This document shows, piece by piece, positions 32,537 to 42,540 of a stretch of 64,000 bases of DNA. The notes under the pieces are model-generated. The model did not search any database. It had not been told where the DNA came from and was given only the letters and a program-made list of their open reading frames with translations. Every line of letters starts with the position of its first letter. The first letter of the stretch is position 1. Source of the DNA: Branchinecta lynchi (lineage: Eukaryota > Arthropoda > Branchiopoda > Anostraca > Branchinectidae); the NCBI GenBank assembly GCA_023053575.1, contig JAKZAP010000020.1, forward strand, positions 20,608,764 to 20,672,763. The letters run 5' to 3'. A program made the position numbers and the translations under genes.

Positions 32537-33429
32537 ATGGCAATTGCCCTTCGGCCAAGTGCCATATAGCGATCGCAGTTTCTGTCCGTCAGTCGGTCTG
32601 TCGGTCCCGGTTTTGCTAGTTTTGGCACTTCCACATGAGCTAGGGCGATGAAACATGGCAGGCGTATCAGGGACCGGACCAGATTAAATTAGAAATAATC
32701 ACTTCCACGATCCGACCATCCAGGGGGACTGGAGGGAGGGGGAATCCGGAAAAATGAGGTATGTTGAACTTACTACTCGGTGATCTGATCTTAATGAAAC
32801 TTAATATTATAGAGAGACCTCGTGCTTCAGACTCTCTTTTTAAATCCGGACCGGATCCGGTGACATGGGGGGAGTTGGAGGGGGGAACCGGAAATCTTGG
32901 GAAACGCTTAGAGTGGAGAGATCGGGATGAAACTTGGTGGAAAGAACAACCACAAATCCTAGATACGTGATTGAAATAAACGGACCGGATCCCCTCATTG
33001 TGGCAGAGTTGGAGGGGGGAGGGGGTCCGAATTTCTAGTGATCCCGCCAGTTCGGTACTTCCTTGTGTGCTAGAACGATGAAACGTGGCAGGTGTGTCAG
33101 GGACCCGAACAGATTAACTTGAGAATAGTCGTCTCCCATATCCGACCAATCTGGGGGTGGGGGGGGGGTTGGAGGGAGCAGGATCCGGAAAAGTGGCTAA
33201 TTTTTAACTTATGAACGGGTGATCGGAACTTAATGAAACTTGATACATGGAAAGACCTCGTGTCTCAGACGCTCCAGTTTAAATCCGGACCGGATATGTT
33301 GAAATTGGGGGAGTTGGAGGGGGCAAGCGGAAATCTTGTGATCCATATTTTTGGATGTCGGGGTATTTTGTGACGTTCTCATCTATACCACCTACTCTTA
33401 ACAAGTGCCATACGAGCTCGTAGCTCTTG
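32537..33429 (+). mobile_element. Complete HLN-C element, 893 bp
   Basis: Ends fixed by the surrounding family O sequence: left ...CGATTTTT, right TTCTGATGG..., where intact O has GGTTTTTCTGATGG. The 5' end ATGGCAATTGCCCTTCGGCC pairs imperfectly with CCAAGTGCCAT. A TCTGTCCGTCAGTCGGTCTG tract follows, then six ~140-bp modules, then AAGTGCCATACGAGC, the stem GAGCT-CGT-AGCTC and TTG. It is the smallest complete HLN-C here. Insertion is within a T-run, with TT at both junctions. Confidence 0.85.
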
Positions 33430-33522
33430 TTCTGATGGAAAACTTCTCGCAGACAACCGTCGACAGCGTGATACACATCGAAGGTAACAATTCACGACAA
33501 GAGAGAAATTCAGCTTGGTTTT

Positions 33523-34520
33523 TGGGATCCCAAAACGTAAGTGGAGGGATACCTATGACATCGCAAAAGTTGTCCGTCTGTCCGTCCGTCTGTCTGTCCG
33601 TCCGTCTGTAAGCACGATAACTCTCGAAGGGAATGTGATATTTTGATGAAACTTGGTGTGAGGATTCGTTGGGTCGTCGGACAAGTCAGTTTCGTAGATG
33701 GGCTTTATAGCCCTACGTTTAGGGGTGGGGGAGGGGGTTTAAATTAAGGGACAAACAAAATATTTTGAAACAGCTAATGTGATAGTCTTTATGGGGTAAG
33801 AAGACATGCTGAACACCATGGTGAAACCATTTTTTCATCGGACAACTAGTTCGCCCAAATCCGGCCAAAACTGGAAAGTTTGTTGAAATTAAAAGTTTTT
33901 ATTTAGAGTTGATTAGATGTTCGATTTAGGGCAAGAAGACATGCTGAACACTTACGTGAAAACAATTTTCTACCCGGACATGTAGTTCGCTCGGAATCCG
34001 GCCCAAACCGGAAAATTGTTAAAAGTGAAAGTTTTACTTGAAGTTGATTAGATATCTGATTAGGAGTAAGAAGAGATGCTGAATCCGTGTGTGACAATCA
34101 TTTTTTTTCCCGGACATATAGTTCGACCGGAATCCGGTTGGAGCCGGAAAGTTTGTTAAAAGTTAAATTTTTATTTGAAGTTGATTAGATGTTCATTATT
34201 GGCGAAAGAAGATACCCTGAGTTCGTTTTTGAGATTTCTTTTTTAGCCGGACAAGTAGTTCCGAAGTTCGGCAGAACCGGGGAAATTGGGAGAAATGACA
34301 AGTGGCAGGAAGTTTTCGTCAAAACAGATATGACTTATAGGGGTAAACACACATGCTTAATCCATATCTGAACTTGGTTTTCTCAGATGATTAGCTAGTT
34401 GTCCTTAATCTGTTTCTGAATTTGAATAGTAAAAATGTCCAAGGAGTCTGGCGAAGACAACACCCAGTTGTCTGGATCAGATATTGAATTTTTGGGATCC
34501 CGTCGAAACCTTTGATCTTG
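33523..34520 (+). mobile_element. Complete HLN-B element, 998 bp
   Basis: Ends fixed by family O (GGTTTTGTTAG uninterrupted at 60918). It opens TGGGATCCCAAAACGTAAG. The GTCCGTCTGTCCGTCCGTCT tract is at 33571, followed by AGCACGATAACTCTCGAAGG. Modules with GGACAACTAGTTCGCCC, CGGACATGTAGTTCGC, CGGACATATAGTTCGACC and CCGGACAAGTAGTTCCG lie at 33840, 33976, 34112 and 34245, a ~135-bp period, each with ...CCGGCC...AACCGGAAA. The 3' end is GGGATCCCGTCGAAACC, TTTGATCTTG. Confidence 0.87.
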
Positions 34521-34861
34521 TTGTTAGAGGGGTTAGAATGTACCGTACGACATTGGGGTCTCCGGGTTTAGAAATATACGGAGTGATTATGGAAGTAGCT
34601 TGCGTCAGTATTATAGGTTAAGACAGGTCCTTTAAATCCACCCACTTGAAGAAGGTGTCAGACTTCTTGCCAGATGCCATGACTGAATTTCCTGGTCGAA
34701 AAGTCTCCCGGCCCACCCCCCGCGCAACCTCTCCATCAGGTAGTGCTGGTCCATCACCCCCATTCCACCAAACTGAAAAACCGAAATTATTTAATATACT
34801 CTTAATTTTTCTCGCCCATGAGTCTGACGATTCGTCCAAACAGTGGATTGATTTGGCGTAA

Positions 34862-35176
34862 AATTGGGAAGAAACATAACAGATAAAAGGATGCACAGTT
34901 ACAACAGATTGTGATGTTGTCTGTTATGGTCTCGCAAACGTTATTCATTTAATGTTATCCATAACAAGCATGGCCAAGAAGAGCCGAAAAGTATCTGCTG
35001 ACTTTTCAGACATCATAATAATAAACAGAAAAGTCAACAAATGTTTTTCCGGCACTGTTTCGGCTCTTCTTGTAAGCATAATAGTTAAAAATCATAACAG
35101 CTATCATCCTGTGTTATCTGTTGGAACTACGCATCTTGTGTTGTCTGTTATGAAACTTCTGACAATGCAGTTACCA
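34862..35176. mobile_element. Foldback MITE, family P (copy 1)
   Basis: The left arm has AACATAACAGATAAAAGGATG and the right arm, inverted, GAAGTTTCATAACAGACAAC. Inner arms hold GCCAAGAAGAGCCGAAAAG and its inverse TTTCGGCTCTTCTTG. The left terminus is diverged. Other copies: 41387-41671 (complete), 55195, 58755. Confidence 0.7.
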
Positions 35177-35387
35177 CAACCCATTGATCTAATAATCGTT
35201 GACAAATAGAATGAGATGATCATTAGGACCAATCTTGTGACCCCTACCCGAAAGTGAAACCCAGTTGAATCGATCACTTTGTTCTCGGTTGAACGATCTT
35301 GGTGCGAGAAATGGCACTACATAGCGTGACTCCGTCCTTTGACTCCACATTTGTAGTGTCATATAGTTAATTACTCGATGTTTTCAG
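35177..35387. other. Spacer before exon candidate
   Basis: No repeat recognised. An ATG at 35311 opens 19 codons (MALHSVTPSFDST...) ending at TAA at 35368-35370, shortly before the acceptor at 35387. A first exon is possible but unsupported. Confidence 0.3.
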
Positions 35388-35588
35388 TCCCTCCCACCGC
35401 CGTCTGTCGAAGCGTCGCCTCTGCTGAGGACGGCGATATATCGAACATTGTGGCGGTTAAAGTCGTTGCAGGCCAGCTTGCCGCAGTGTCTTTCGTCTGT
35501 GATACAAAGAAACGTCAGCGCGGAGATAGATCTGTGTAGGAAGCGTTTAGAAGCCTTGGATAAAATATTTAAGCTGGAAGACAGATGG
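35388..35588 (+). CDS. Unidentified 201-nt phase-0 exon candidate
   Basis: Lies between TGTTTTCAG (acceptor AG 35386-35387) and GTAAGTA (35589-35595). It is 67 codons with no stop or shift, beginning and ending on codon boundaries: SLPPPSVEASPLLRTAIYR, TLWRLKSLQASLPQCLSSV, IQRNVSAEIDLCRKRLEA, LDKIFKLEDRW. The second half is predicted helical and charged (heptad-like leucines in LCRKRLEALDKIFKLEDRW). GC is higher than the flanks. It has no match to the window's repeats, and I do not recognise the family. No partner exon was found, since repeats lie on both sides. The frame is open upstream only to a stop at 35365 and downstream to TGA near 35628. Confidence 0.5.
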
Positions 35589-35719
35589 GTAAGTACCCTA
35601 TTATTTTACTGTTTGCCTCAGGGTTGACTTCACCATCCACAGTATTCTCCGGATTCTAGAAATCCGTCGTTCGGGCACGCCTTGACTAAAACAGTGCCAG
35701 CCATTCGCCCTCTGACTTA

Positions 35720-35945
35720 TGAAAACCGTGGCGGAAGGGTGGCGCGCGTGGCGGAAAATAGCTATTTTTGAGCAAGAGGCGAGTGGGTGGCGCGCGTGGG
35801 GGATGAGTGGCACGCGTGGCGGATGGGCGGCGGATGAGTGGCGCGCGTGGCGGATGAGTGGCGCGCGTGGCGGATGAGTGGCGCGCGTGGCGGATGGGTG
35901 GCGAATGAGTGGCGCGCGTGGCGGATGGGTGGCGCAAGATGGTGT
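35720..35945. repeat. GC-rich 20-bp minisatellite
   Basis: Unit GATGAGTGGCGCGCGTGGCG, 20 bp, with several perfect consecutive copies at 35835-35900 and variants (GGGTGGCG, shorter units) on either side. It is CpG-dense in an AT-rich setting. The minus frames (35601-35994) with repeated RHARHSSAT/THPPRAP arise from the unit. Confidence 0.9.
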
Positions 35946-35984
35946 ACACCAAGTGGCGGAGAGTGGGCAGCCCCTCGATGAAAA

Positions 35985-36380
35985 CCGGCTTCAAAAATTA
36001 AGATTACCCAGTTTATCTTACAGATTTCTACGAGGTAAGTTGATCGAAACTTCTCAAATTTGCCATAGCTAGTATGATAACATTAGGCCTGATTATGTCC
36101 TCACCTTCAATCGCAACGGTCTCAGAGGACACAACTTGAAACTGAATGGTAAGAAATTCCAAAAGGACATTGGAAAATAGAGCTTTGGAAACCGAATAGT
36201 AAAATATTGGAATAATCTCCCAGAAAGTGTTGTAAATGCCGAAAATATCAACCAATTCAAAGCAGTTGTCGACTACCACCTGGCTGAAATTCAATTTAGT
36301 GTGTAAAGTGTCCCGAGAAATTTATAGAGGCGAAAGCCTTATTATTGCAATTATATCGTTATTATTATGATCTTCCTAAT
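35985..36380 (+). mobile_element. LINE (CR1/L2-like) 3' end, two in-frame stops
   Basis: One frame from 35989 to TAA 36304-36306 reads LQKLRLPSLSYRFLRGKLIE, YDNIRPDYVLTFNRNGLRGH, NRIVKYWNNLPESVVNAENI, NQFKAVVDYHLAE. It is interrupted by TAG after CHS and after DIGK. The LPxLxYRxxRGxxIE and NRIVxxWNxLPExVVNAxxIxxFK pattern is the C-terminus of CR1/L2-type RT ORFs. The 3' UTR has ATAGAGGCGAAAGCC, shared with 51641, and a TTATTATTATG tail. Confidence 0.8.
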
Positions 36381-36510
36381 TGATTCAGGGTTGATCTAAT
36401 CAGGGTTTTCCTTTGAGACCCAATATTCCGTCACCTTCAGTCCAGAAATTTAAATGCTATGCGTCACGTTCCAATTTTTTGAGATCCTAAAACGTAAGTG
36501 GAGGGATACC

Positions 36511-37545
36511 AATAATAATAATAGTTTATTAAAGCCAACAAAGGGCCATGCATCAGCATTCATTCTCGCACTTAACTAACAAAATTGGCCTTCAATATTA
36601 CATACAATAAGATTACTCCTTTTTACCCTGCTACTATTAACAAAATTACCTCCAAACTAAACTTCTAGTATATACTTAAAATGTTCACATACAGACCGAA
36701 TTACCTGACGGTTCGTCGACTCCATAATACCAGGAAATAGTATGGGTACCCCACCGAAAAATCTTTTTATAATTTCCTTCACCCCCCGACAATCCGTCAG
36801 CAGATGGCATAAACTCTCTTCTACCTCACCACAAAAGCGGCAAACACACTCGGCCACCGTCAAAGACCTATTCGCCTATTCGCCCGGAGTTGAAACCACC
36901 TGCGGGAAGACCTAGCTTAAAATAAAATTCTAATCCAAATAACTTCTTAAACTTCGGATAATTAGTGAGCGACTCTGATTTCCGAATAGTTTCTTGGTCC
37001 TGAAGTACTGAAGCAAATTTTCCTATCAAATTTTCGGCATCACCATGTCCATCATTCCAAGCGTACGACAGTCCAGCTTCGTCCAACAGCTTTTTCACTT
37101 GCCAAGGCCAAGAACGCTTCTTTTTTTATCCCAGGGCCTCTAAGTATGCCACTTTCAGCAGCCTATCTTCTTGGAGAGTTACTATTTTTAACCAAAATCT
37201 AACTACTTGCACTAGCCTACGCGTTCTAAGAGACAGCAAACCTAATTCTATTTTCATTACTTGTGTATGGGTTGTTGGATGTAAACCAATTAATCTCTTG
37301 TAGTGTTGTAGCTGGATCGATTCCAGTTGCTTAGGAGCCTCGCAACCCCAGAGCTCCGCTCCATAATGAATCGTAGGTAAAATTTTAGAATTAAATATGT
37401 GCTTGTGCATCTTAAGGTTCTTAACTTTCATTATCGTCTCGTTTCTTAAAACTGCAAACGGTGAAGCTTTACCTCTTTTACCCATCTCTACAATATGTTT
37501 CTTCCGACTATCATTTGGCATCAAGGCAACCCCCAAATGCAAATG
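36511..37545 (-). mobile_element. LINE 3' fragment, RT-ORF C-terminal third
   Basis: The minus frame from 37542 reads RNETIMKVKNLKMHKHIF, NSKILPTIHYGAELWGCEA, PKQLESIQLQHYKRLIGL, then TAA at 37126 inside EALG*KKKRSWPWQ. The same frame continues KKLLDEAGLSYAWNDGHG to 36868. After an 8-base tandem repeat (GGCGAATA twice) the frame shifts to ECVCRFCGEVEESLCHLL, TDCRGVKEI, ending at 36657. ILPTxxYGAExWG is the RT thumb region, and C-x2-C...H...C is the terminal knuckle. The 3' tail has an inverse (AAT)n at 36511. It is a dead copy. Confidence 0.85.
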
Positions 37546-37714
37546 TAATATTTATTTTATTCAGTAAAGGAGTAAGCCATACGGCTTGTCGCATAATACA
37601 AGAAACATAAACACACTTCAAGTGGCAAAGATAGGTAAATACTAATACAACACAAAACAAAGAACATCCAGATTTGATAACTCTTTAAAACATATACATG
37701 TTTTCATGAAACGT
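37546..37714 (-). mobile_element. Second LINE 3' UTR fragment
   Basis: TAATATTTATTTTATTCAG followed by AAGGAGTAAGCCATACGGC looks like an inverse A-rich tail and a 3' UTR from a different LINE. It has no frame. Confidence 0.4.
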
Positions 37715-38649
37715 GGTCCCAACTACGTAAAAGTTGTCCGTCTGTCCGTCCGTCTACGAGCACGATAACTCTCAGAAGGGAATGAAATGTGTTGATGAAA
37801 CTTCATGTGAGGACTCTTTGGGTCAAGATAGAGGTCGAGTTCATAGACTATAGCTCAACATTAGGGGTGGGGGTTCAAATTAAGGGGTGAACTATAAGAT
37901 TAGGGGTAAGAAAACATGCTGAACATGACTATGAAAACCATTTTCATTTTCCTATTCATGCCGGACAAGTATTTCGCCCGGAATCCGGCCAAAACCGGAA
38001 AGTATGTTAAAGTAAAGGTTTTATTTAAAGTTGCTTAGACGTTTGATCTAGGTTAAGGGTAAGAAGACCTGCTAAACATTTATATGACAATTGTTTTCTC
38101 CAGAGTCCGGCCGAAACCGGAAAATCTGTTAAAAGTAAAAGTTTTATCTGAAGTTGATTAGATGGCCGATTTAGTGGTAAGTCGACATACTGACTCTTGG
38201 TTTTTAAGATCATTTTCTACCCGAAGATACAGTTCGCCCGGAATCCGACTGAAACCGGAAATTTTTTTAAAAGTTGAAGTTTTATCAAAGTTGATTAGAT
38301 GTTCGATATAGGGGGAAGTAGATACGCTGAATTCGTTTTTGAGCTTTAGTTTTTGCCGGACAAGTAGTTTGCCTGGAATGCGCCGAAACTGGAGATTTGG
38401 CAGAAGTGAGGTAGGAATATTATATCAGTTTCGTAAAAGTAGATATGACGTATAGCCTAGGGTAATATACACATGCTGAATCCATGTCTGAACTTGGTTT
38501 TTTCAGACGATTAGCCATTGGACTTCTTCTGTTCCAAATCATAATTGTAAAAATGTTCAAGGCTTCGGGCAAAGACCGGATATCGACAAGGCCAAATTGT
38601 ATGGATCAAATACTAAATTTGTGGGATTCCATCGAAACCTTTGGTCTTG

Positions 38650-40255
38650 TTTTTCTGGATTCGACACATCCGTTTTCGAGCGCATTTAATAGGAGAAAAT
38701 CGAAAGAAATTGACAGTTGCGACTACGAGGCAGTAGGTTTGCAAAAGGACATCTAGGACGTTTTGAAGAATATTATCAGCCCGCTGACATAATTTTAATT
38801 TAAATAAGGGTTCGCAATGTAAACGTATATGACTTGGTGCATTATCACATTATATGTTTATGTAAAACATAACAGTAAATAATAGTCTACTTGCAACGTT
38901 ACTTGTGTAGCCTATGTCAAACCTGTTAAAATTGCGAATTATTGTTTAAACTTTACGAAATTTCCGACAGTGTGTGACTCAAATTAAGCAAAAAAGGCTA
39001 ATGTCTCCTTAAAGTATCTTTCTGTATCTCATTCCGCCTGTTTCCTGTTGAAATGGCACATACTTTTGGAAACGCTATGACACTTTTGACAGTGCTATCA
39101 TGCGTTTCTTGAAATCCTCAAGGGTTGGCTTGACTGTGCGACGGCCTGAGACATAGATAATTTGGGAAGTTAGGCCTGGATTGTATAGGGGGTCACCATA
39201 TATGAGGCTAGGTTCGTCACTGGTATGATTTGGGGGGGGGGGTCTCTCACCTCTCCTTCTTATTATTGTGCGCTCACTCTGCATACTGATAATTATTGGA
39301 AGTTAAGGTAGGCCTGTCTAGTAGAAATGAACTAGCTAAAATAGTGAAATAACTAGCTAAAATGAACTACTGCTAGGTTTTGCCCTATGGCAATGTAAGG
39401 ATCTAAAGTTCATATTAGAAGAATGACTACAGACATTTTACTATCATCAGACTATTCATTGTTTCATTAAAGATTCTTTGTTAAAGAAGGAGATATATTT
39501 CAAAAAGATTTTCCTCACAAATAGTTAATGAAGCTACTAGTAAAGATCCAACAGGACTACCCTTGGAACTGTCGGCTACACCCCAGCTCTTAAAGCTGGG
39601 TCGTGCTCAAAGTTTGTCACATTAGCAGAGTTCTAAAGTTGATCTCCTAAATTTCTTGTCGCTCTTGCTAATGACCAGGGGTAACAGGTTGCCAAAAAGA
39701 TCAGCACTGGGGGGCTAGTCTCTTGTTGGGCACCAGTGTACAAGCCTCCGCTGCACCGGGCACATACTGTACAGTCCTTTTGGGAGTTGAGTAACCCCTC
39801 GATTGGCACGTCGTTTGCTTAAAAGAAACCCTTTGTTCTGCTAGCTCCCAAGTGCAGTTCTCGATAATAATTACGGCGAACTCGCCAGTTTCTGGACCGC
39901 CCATCCTACAAAAAGACTGCGATAGGGGGGTCGTAAAATGTAAAACCAAACAAAAAATTGCACAACCCTGCCCCACTTTTCTCTACCTCATCCACCTCCA
40001 CCTCTGTATAGTTTATCCTTGGTGCTGGTATGGTGTCGTCTAATATCCGGACCACCATTAAATCAGTTTTTGGAAATCGGCCTACGTTCTCCTGTAAAGC
40101 ACCTCTCCTTTTTAGGTACGTGTCAGTCCGATTTTCGCAGTCGGGTACAAATTTCCTCCATCGTTACGAAATTTTGTGTATCGCGTTTCCCCATAGTGTA
40201 AAAGATTTCACAGGTTTCGCCCATAGTATGAAAAGTAAAGTGAGAATCCGCCAAA
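38650..40255. other. No gene recognised (1.6 kb)
   Basis: Contains a 69-codon minus frame (39284-39075) ending SGRRTVKPTLEDFKKRM that reads more like protein than its surroundings. No family is recognised and no splice sites fit. A short AACTAGCTAAAAT repeat lies at 39330-39360. Confidence 0.35.
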
Positions 40256-40259
40256 TACT

Positions 40260-40676
40260 AGATGGCGCCTCTGTTGCGTTGGCTCGCCACTTTCCACGTT
40301 CGGAACCGATTCACTTTCCATGTCACTTTCCAATACTAGCGGGGTGCCGTAGCAGCTTCGGAAAGCGAAGTGAGTTGTAACGTACAGCGGGTGAAACAGC
40401 GGAGCGTTTCAGACCGCCAGAATCGCCCTCTTATCGGATTGCGTGCTCACGTAGCTTTTGATCATTGTTCCGCGTTCATCCGAAACAGGAGGACGCCGAA
40501 GAAAACGGAGGGCTTGGAACTTGATACACAATCGTGTACTCTGTCTTGCATTGACTCCACCGTTCTTCTTTTTGACAAAAACGGGAAACAGGAAAAGGGC
40601 GTAGTTCGCAAACTCAGTTTGACAAATCCAGAAAATTAGCAAAATGGTAAATTGAGCGTTCAACAAAAACGCACTT
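40260..40676. mobile_element. Partial family G MITE with tandem-pair-like segment
   Basis: GACAAAAACGGGAAACAGG (40574) and a right end AACAAAAACGCACT beside TA match family G. To the left (40270-40380), GCCACTTTCCACG and GAAAGCGAAGTGAG resemble the 19916 tandem unit. The left terminus is not found. Confidence 0.5.
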
Positions 40677-40744
40677 ATTGAGACCAGGGTCGTGGCCCTG
40701 ATGGTTTGCGCCAAAATTCGGTAAACCTGACTTGGGAGATAATA

Positions 40745-41145
40745 TTTGCGTTTTTGCAGATACCATGGTATCTGATACCACGGTCTAAAGACGTGTTTGC
40801 AGTTATCGTGGCATTTGATACCACGTTCAAAGGCGTTTTTGCAGTTATCGTGGTATCTGATATTCAGATACCAAGGTCCGACCGTGGTAACTGATCGTTG
40901 TATCTGAAAAAAGTCATCTCACTTTCATCAGTTTTTTTCAAATTGCTGGGAAAAAAGTTTGGTACTTGGTGGCGTGACTGAATATCAGTTTTTCTTTTGG
41001 GATAACTTCGAAAAGCGCAATTTCGGCAATTGTGGTTTTTGCAGAGCAACCGTATATCAGATACCACGGTAACTGCAAAAAAAAATACTAATTGCAGATC
41101 CAGTTACCGTGGTAACAAATACCTTGGTATCTGCAGAAACGGAGC
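40745..41145. mobile_element. TA MITE, family E, 401 bp
   Basis: The left end TTTGCGTTTTTGCAGATACC, and the right end inverted as GCTCCGTTTCTGCAGATACC, lie next to TA. The interior holds many inverse copies of CAGATACCACGGT and GTTATCGTGGTATCTGAT. It is the same family as 28115-30187. Confidence 0.75.
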
Positions 41146-41386
41146 TAATGTTTATTCTTAGCTTACGTTCCACAGTTTTTTTTTTTGATGAGTAACCAAA
41201 TTTAGTTGAAAAATCAGCCTATACAGCCCAGTTTATGATCAATGACCTTTATTTGATCAATTAATGAAAATATTCGTGTTTTTCGTTTGAAGCCAGGAAG
41301 TTGGGAACTTTAGTTTGACTTTACCTCTACCGCGCTACTAGTATCACTATAGATTAACCTTCTTTTCACATTTTTTTTCTTTGCTA

Positions 41387-41671
41387 CACTGTCAGAAGTT
41401 TCATAACAGATAACACGGGGATGCCCAGTTTCAACAGACGACACTTGAGATGTATTCTGTTGTGATTCTGGTTGCATCAAATGACTTTTTGTTTGTATCG
41501 TTTATTTTTTGGTTTATTTTTTGTATCGGAAGAGTCAGCAGATGCTTTTTCGGCTCTTCCTGGCAATGCCTGTTATGCATAACATTTACTGCATAACGTT
41601 TTCAGAATCACAACAAATTACTGTTGAAACTGCGCATCCTTGTGTTATCTGTTCTGAAATTTATGACACTG
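41387..41671. mobile_element. Complete foldback MITE, family P, 285 bp
   Basis: TA then CACTGTCAGAAGTTTCATAA at the left. The right end, inverted, reads CAGTGTCATAAATTTCAGAA beside TA. Arms continue ACAGATAACAC, GGATGC and CAGTTTCAACAG on both sides. The central part has GTCAGCAGATGCTTTTTCGG and CTCTTCCTGGCAATGC, a motif close to the core of MITE-A. Non-coding, TA target, Tc1/mariner-like. Confidence 0.85.
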
Positions 41672-42004
41672 TACTTGACAGCTAGTTACATGAGGAAGCT
41701 GAAATGCTTGAAAACAGGACGTTTGTTTTGGGTTAAGGGAAGTTGTTTGTGTCGTCATCTCACAAGATACAATCTTAAGTTGGGATAGCCAAGTTGCAAC
41801 TCCTGGTGGCTCTCACTTAAACACTTACCTGGCTCTTGTTCATGGAGCTTATTCCAGTCCCCACTCTGGCCAAAAGCGCATGTGATATGAAAAATGACAA
41901 CATGAGTATCTGACTGGTTTCTACCCACTTGGTACAAAAACTGCCAGTCTTAATAGTTCTCACTGGAAGTGAGAAGCTGGTGTGCAGAGGACCGCACTGA
42001 CTAG

Positions 42005-42540
42005 CCAAACCTGAAATAAATTACCTACCTTAGCGAGTATTGGAATCCCTAACCCCTGGATAATAGCCATCGTCATATTTATGAGACCTTAGACGCTGAA
42101 TTCGATACTACAACATAACATAAAAGTGAAGTAACTATTTTTGCTTTCAAAGCGAGGATTGCAATAGTAAAGGCGAGGGGCTGCTCACTGAAACTTTTTT
42201 GTTTACACCAAGAAGCACGGAGGCAGTTCCGGAGGCAGGGACCCATGTACACCCTGTTTCAAAGCGAGGATTGCAATAGTAAAGGCGAGGGGCTGCTCAC
42301 TGAAACTTTTTTCTTTACACCAAGAAGCACGGAGGCACCATGTACACATGTGACACATGTGAAGAGCCCCTCGCGTCAAGGCTCAGTTCTCGGGTCACTA
42401 GTATGTTGCTGTAATTATTAAACACTGTTGAAGCAGCCAAACTGAAATAAATTACCTACCTAAGGGAGTATTGGAATCCCTAACCCCTGGATAATAGCCA
42501 TCGTCATATTTATGAGACCTTAGACGCTGAATAAGAGCAA
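42005..42540. repeat. Local duplications (112 bp and ~430 bp apart)
   Basis: TTCAAAGCGAGGATTGCAAT starts at 42146 and 42258, a 112-bp tandem pair. GAGTATTGGAATCCCTAACC with AATAGCCATCGTCATATTT occurs at 42035 and 42468. The inner pair lies between the outer pair, so two events are needed. Unassigned DNA (41672-42004, 42541-42950) lies on both sides. Confidence 0.85.

Larger units (their letters stand above)
32356..34635. mobile_element. TTAA MITE, family O, carrying HLN-C and HLN-B
   Basis: TTAA at 32356-32359 and 34632-34635. The ends are TTAAAAGACCCCTCGCAC and, inverted, TTAAAGGACCTGTC. Subtracting HLN-C (893 bp) and HLN-B (998 bp) leaves 389 bp, matching the intact 374-bp family O copy at 60662-61035 in both order and sequence. 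It is inserted in a LINE fragment. Confidence 0.85.
31990..34861 (-). mobile_element. LINE 3' fragment split by a MITE
   Basis: Minus-strand RT-ORF C-terminus in two parts. Part 1 (34861-34636) reads QFYAKSIHCLDESSDSW, ARKIKSILNNFGFSVWW. Part 2 (32355-31990) reads LENKLEGTDPYFCPMS, ISENGSLLHLMCECREL, HDLWDFW, with CP...H...C-x-C spacing of the LINE C-terminal knuckle. Stops break part 2. The gap between parts is exactly the TTAA element 32356-34635. The left end is a TTTATTTCAC tail. The right end abuts MITE P at 34862. Confidence 0.7.
36480..38649 (+). mobile_element. HLN-B copy split by LINE insertions
   Basis: The 5' piece GAGATCCTAAAACGTAAGTG to GGGATACC (36480-36510) is followed by LINE DNA. 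HLN-B resumes near 37715 with AAAAGTTGTCCGTCTGTCCG. Modules with CCGGACAAGTATTTCGCCCG, GTCCGGCCGAAACCGG and GATACAGTTCGCCCGG lead to ATTCCATCGAAACC, TTTGGTCTTG at 38649. Junction bases at the LINE are not clean enough to fix a target duplication. Confidence 0.75.
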
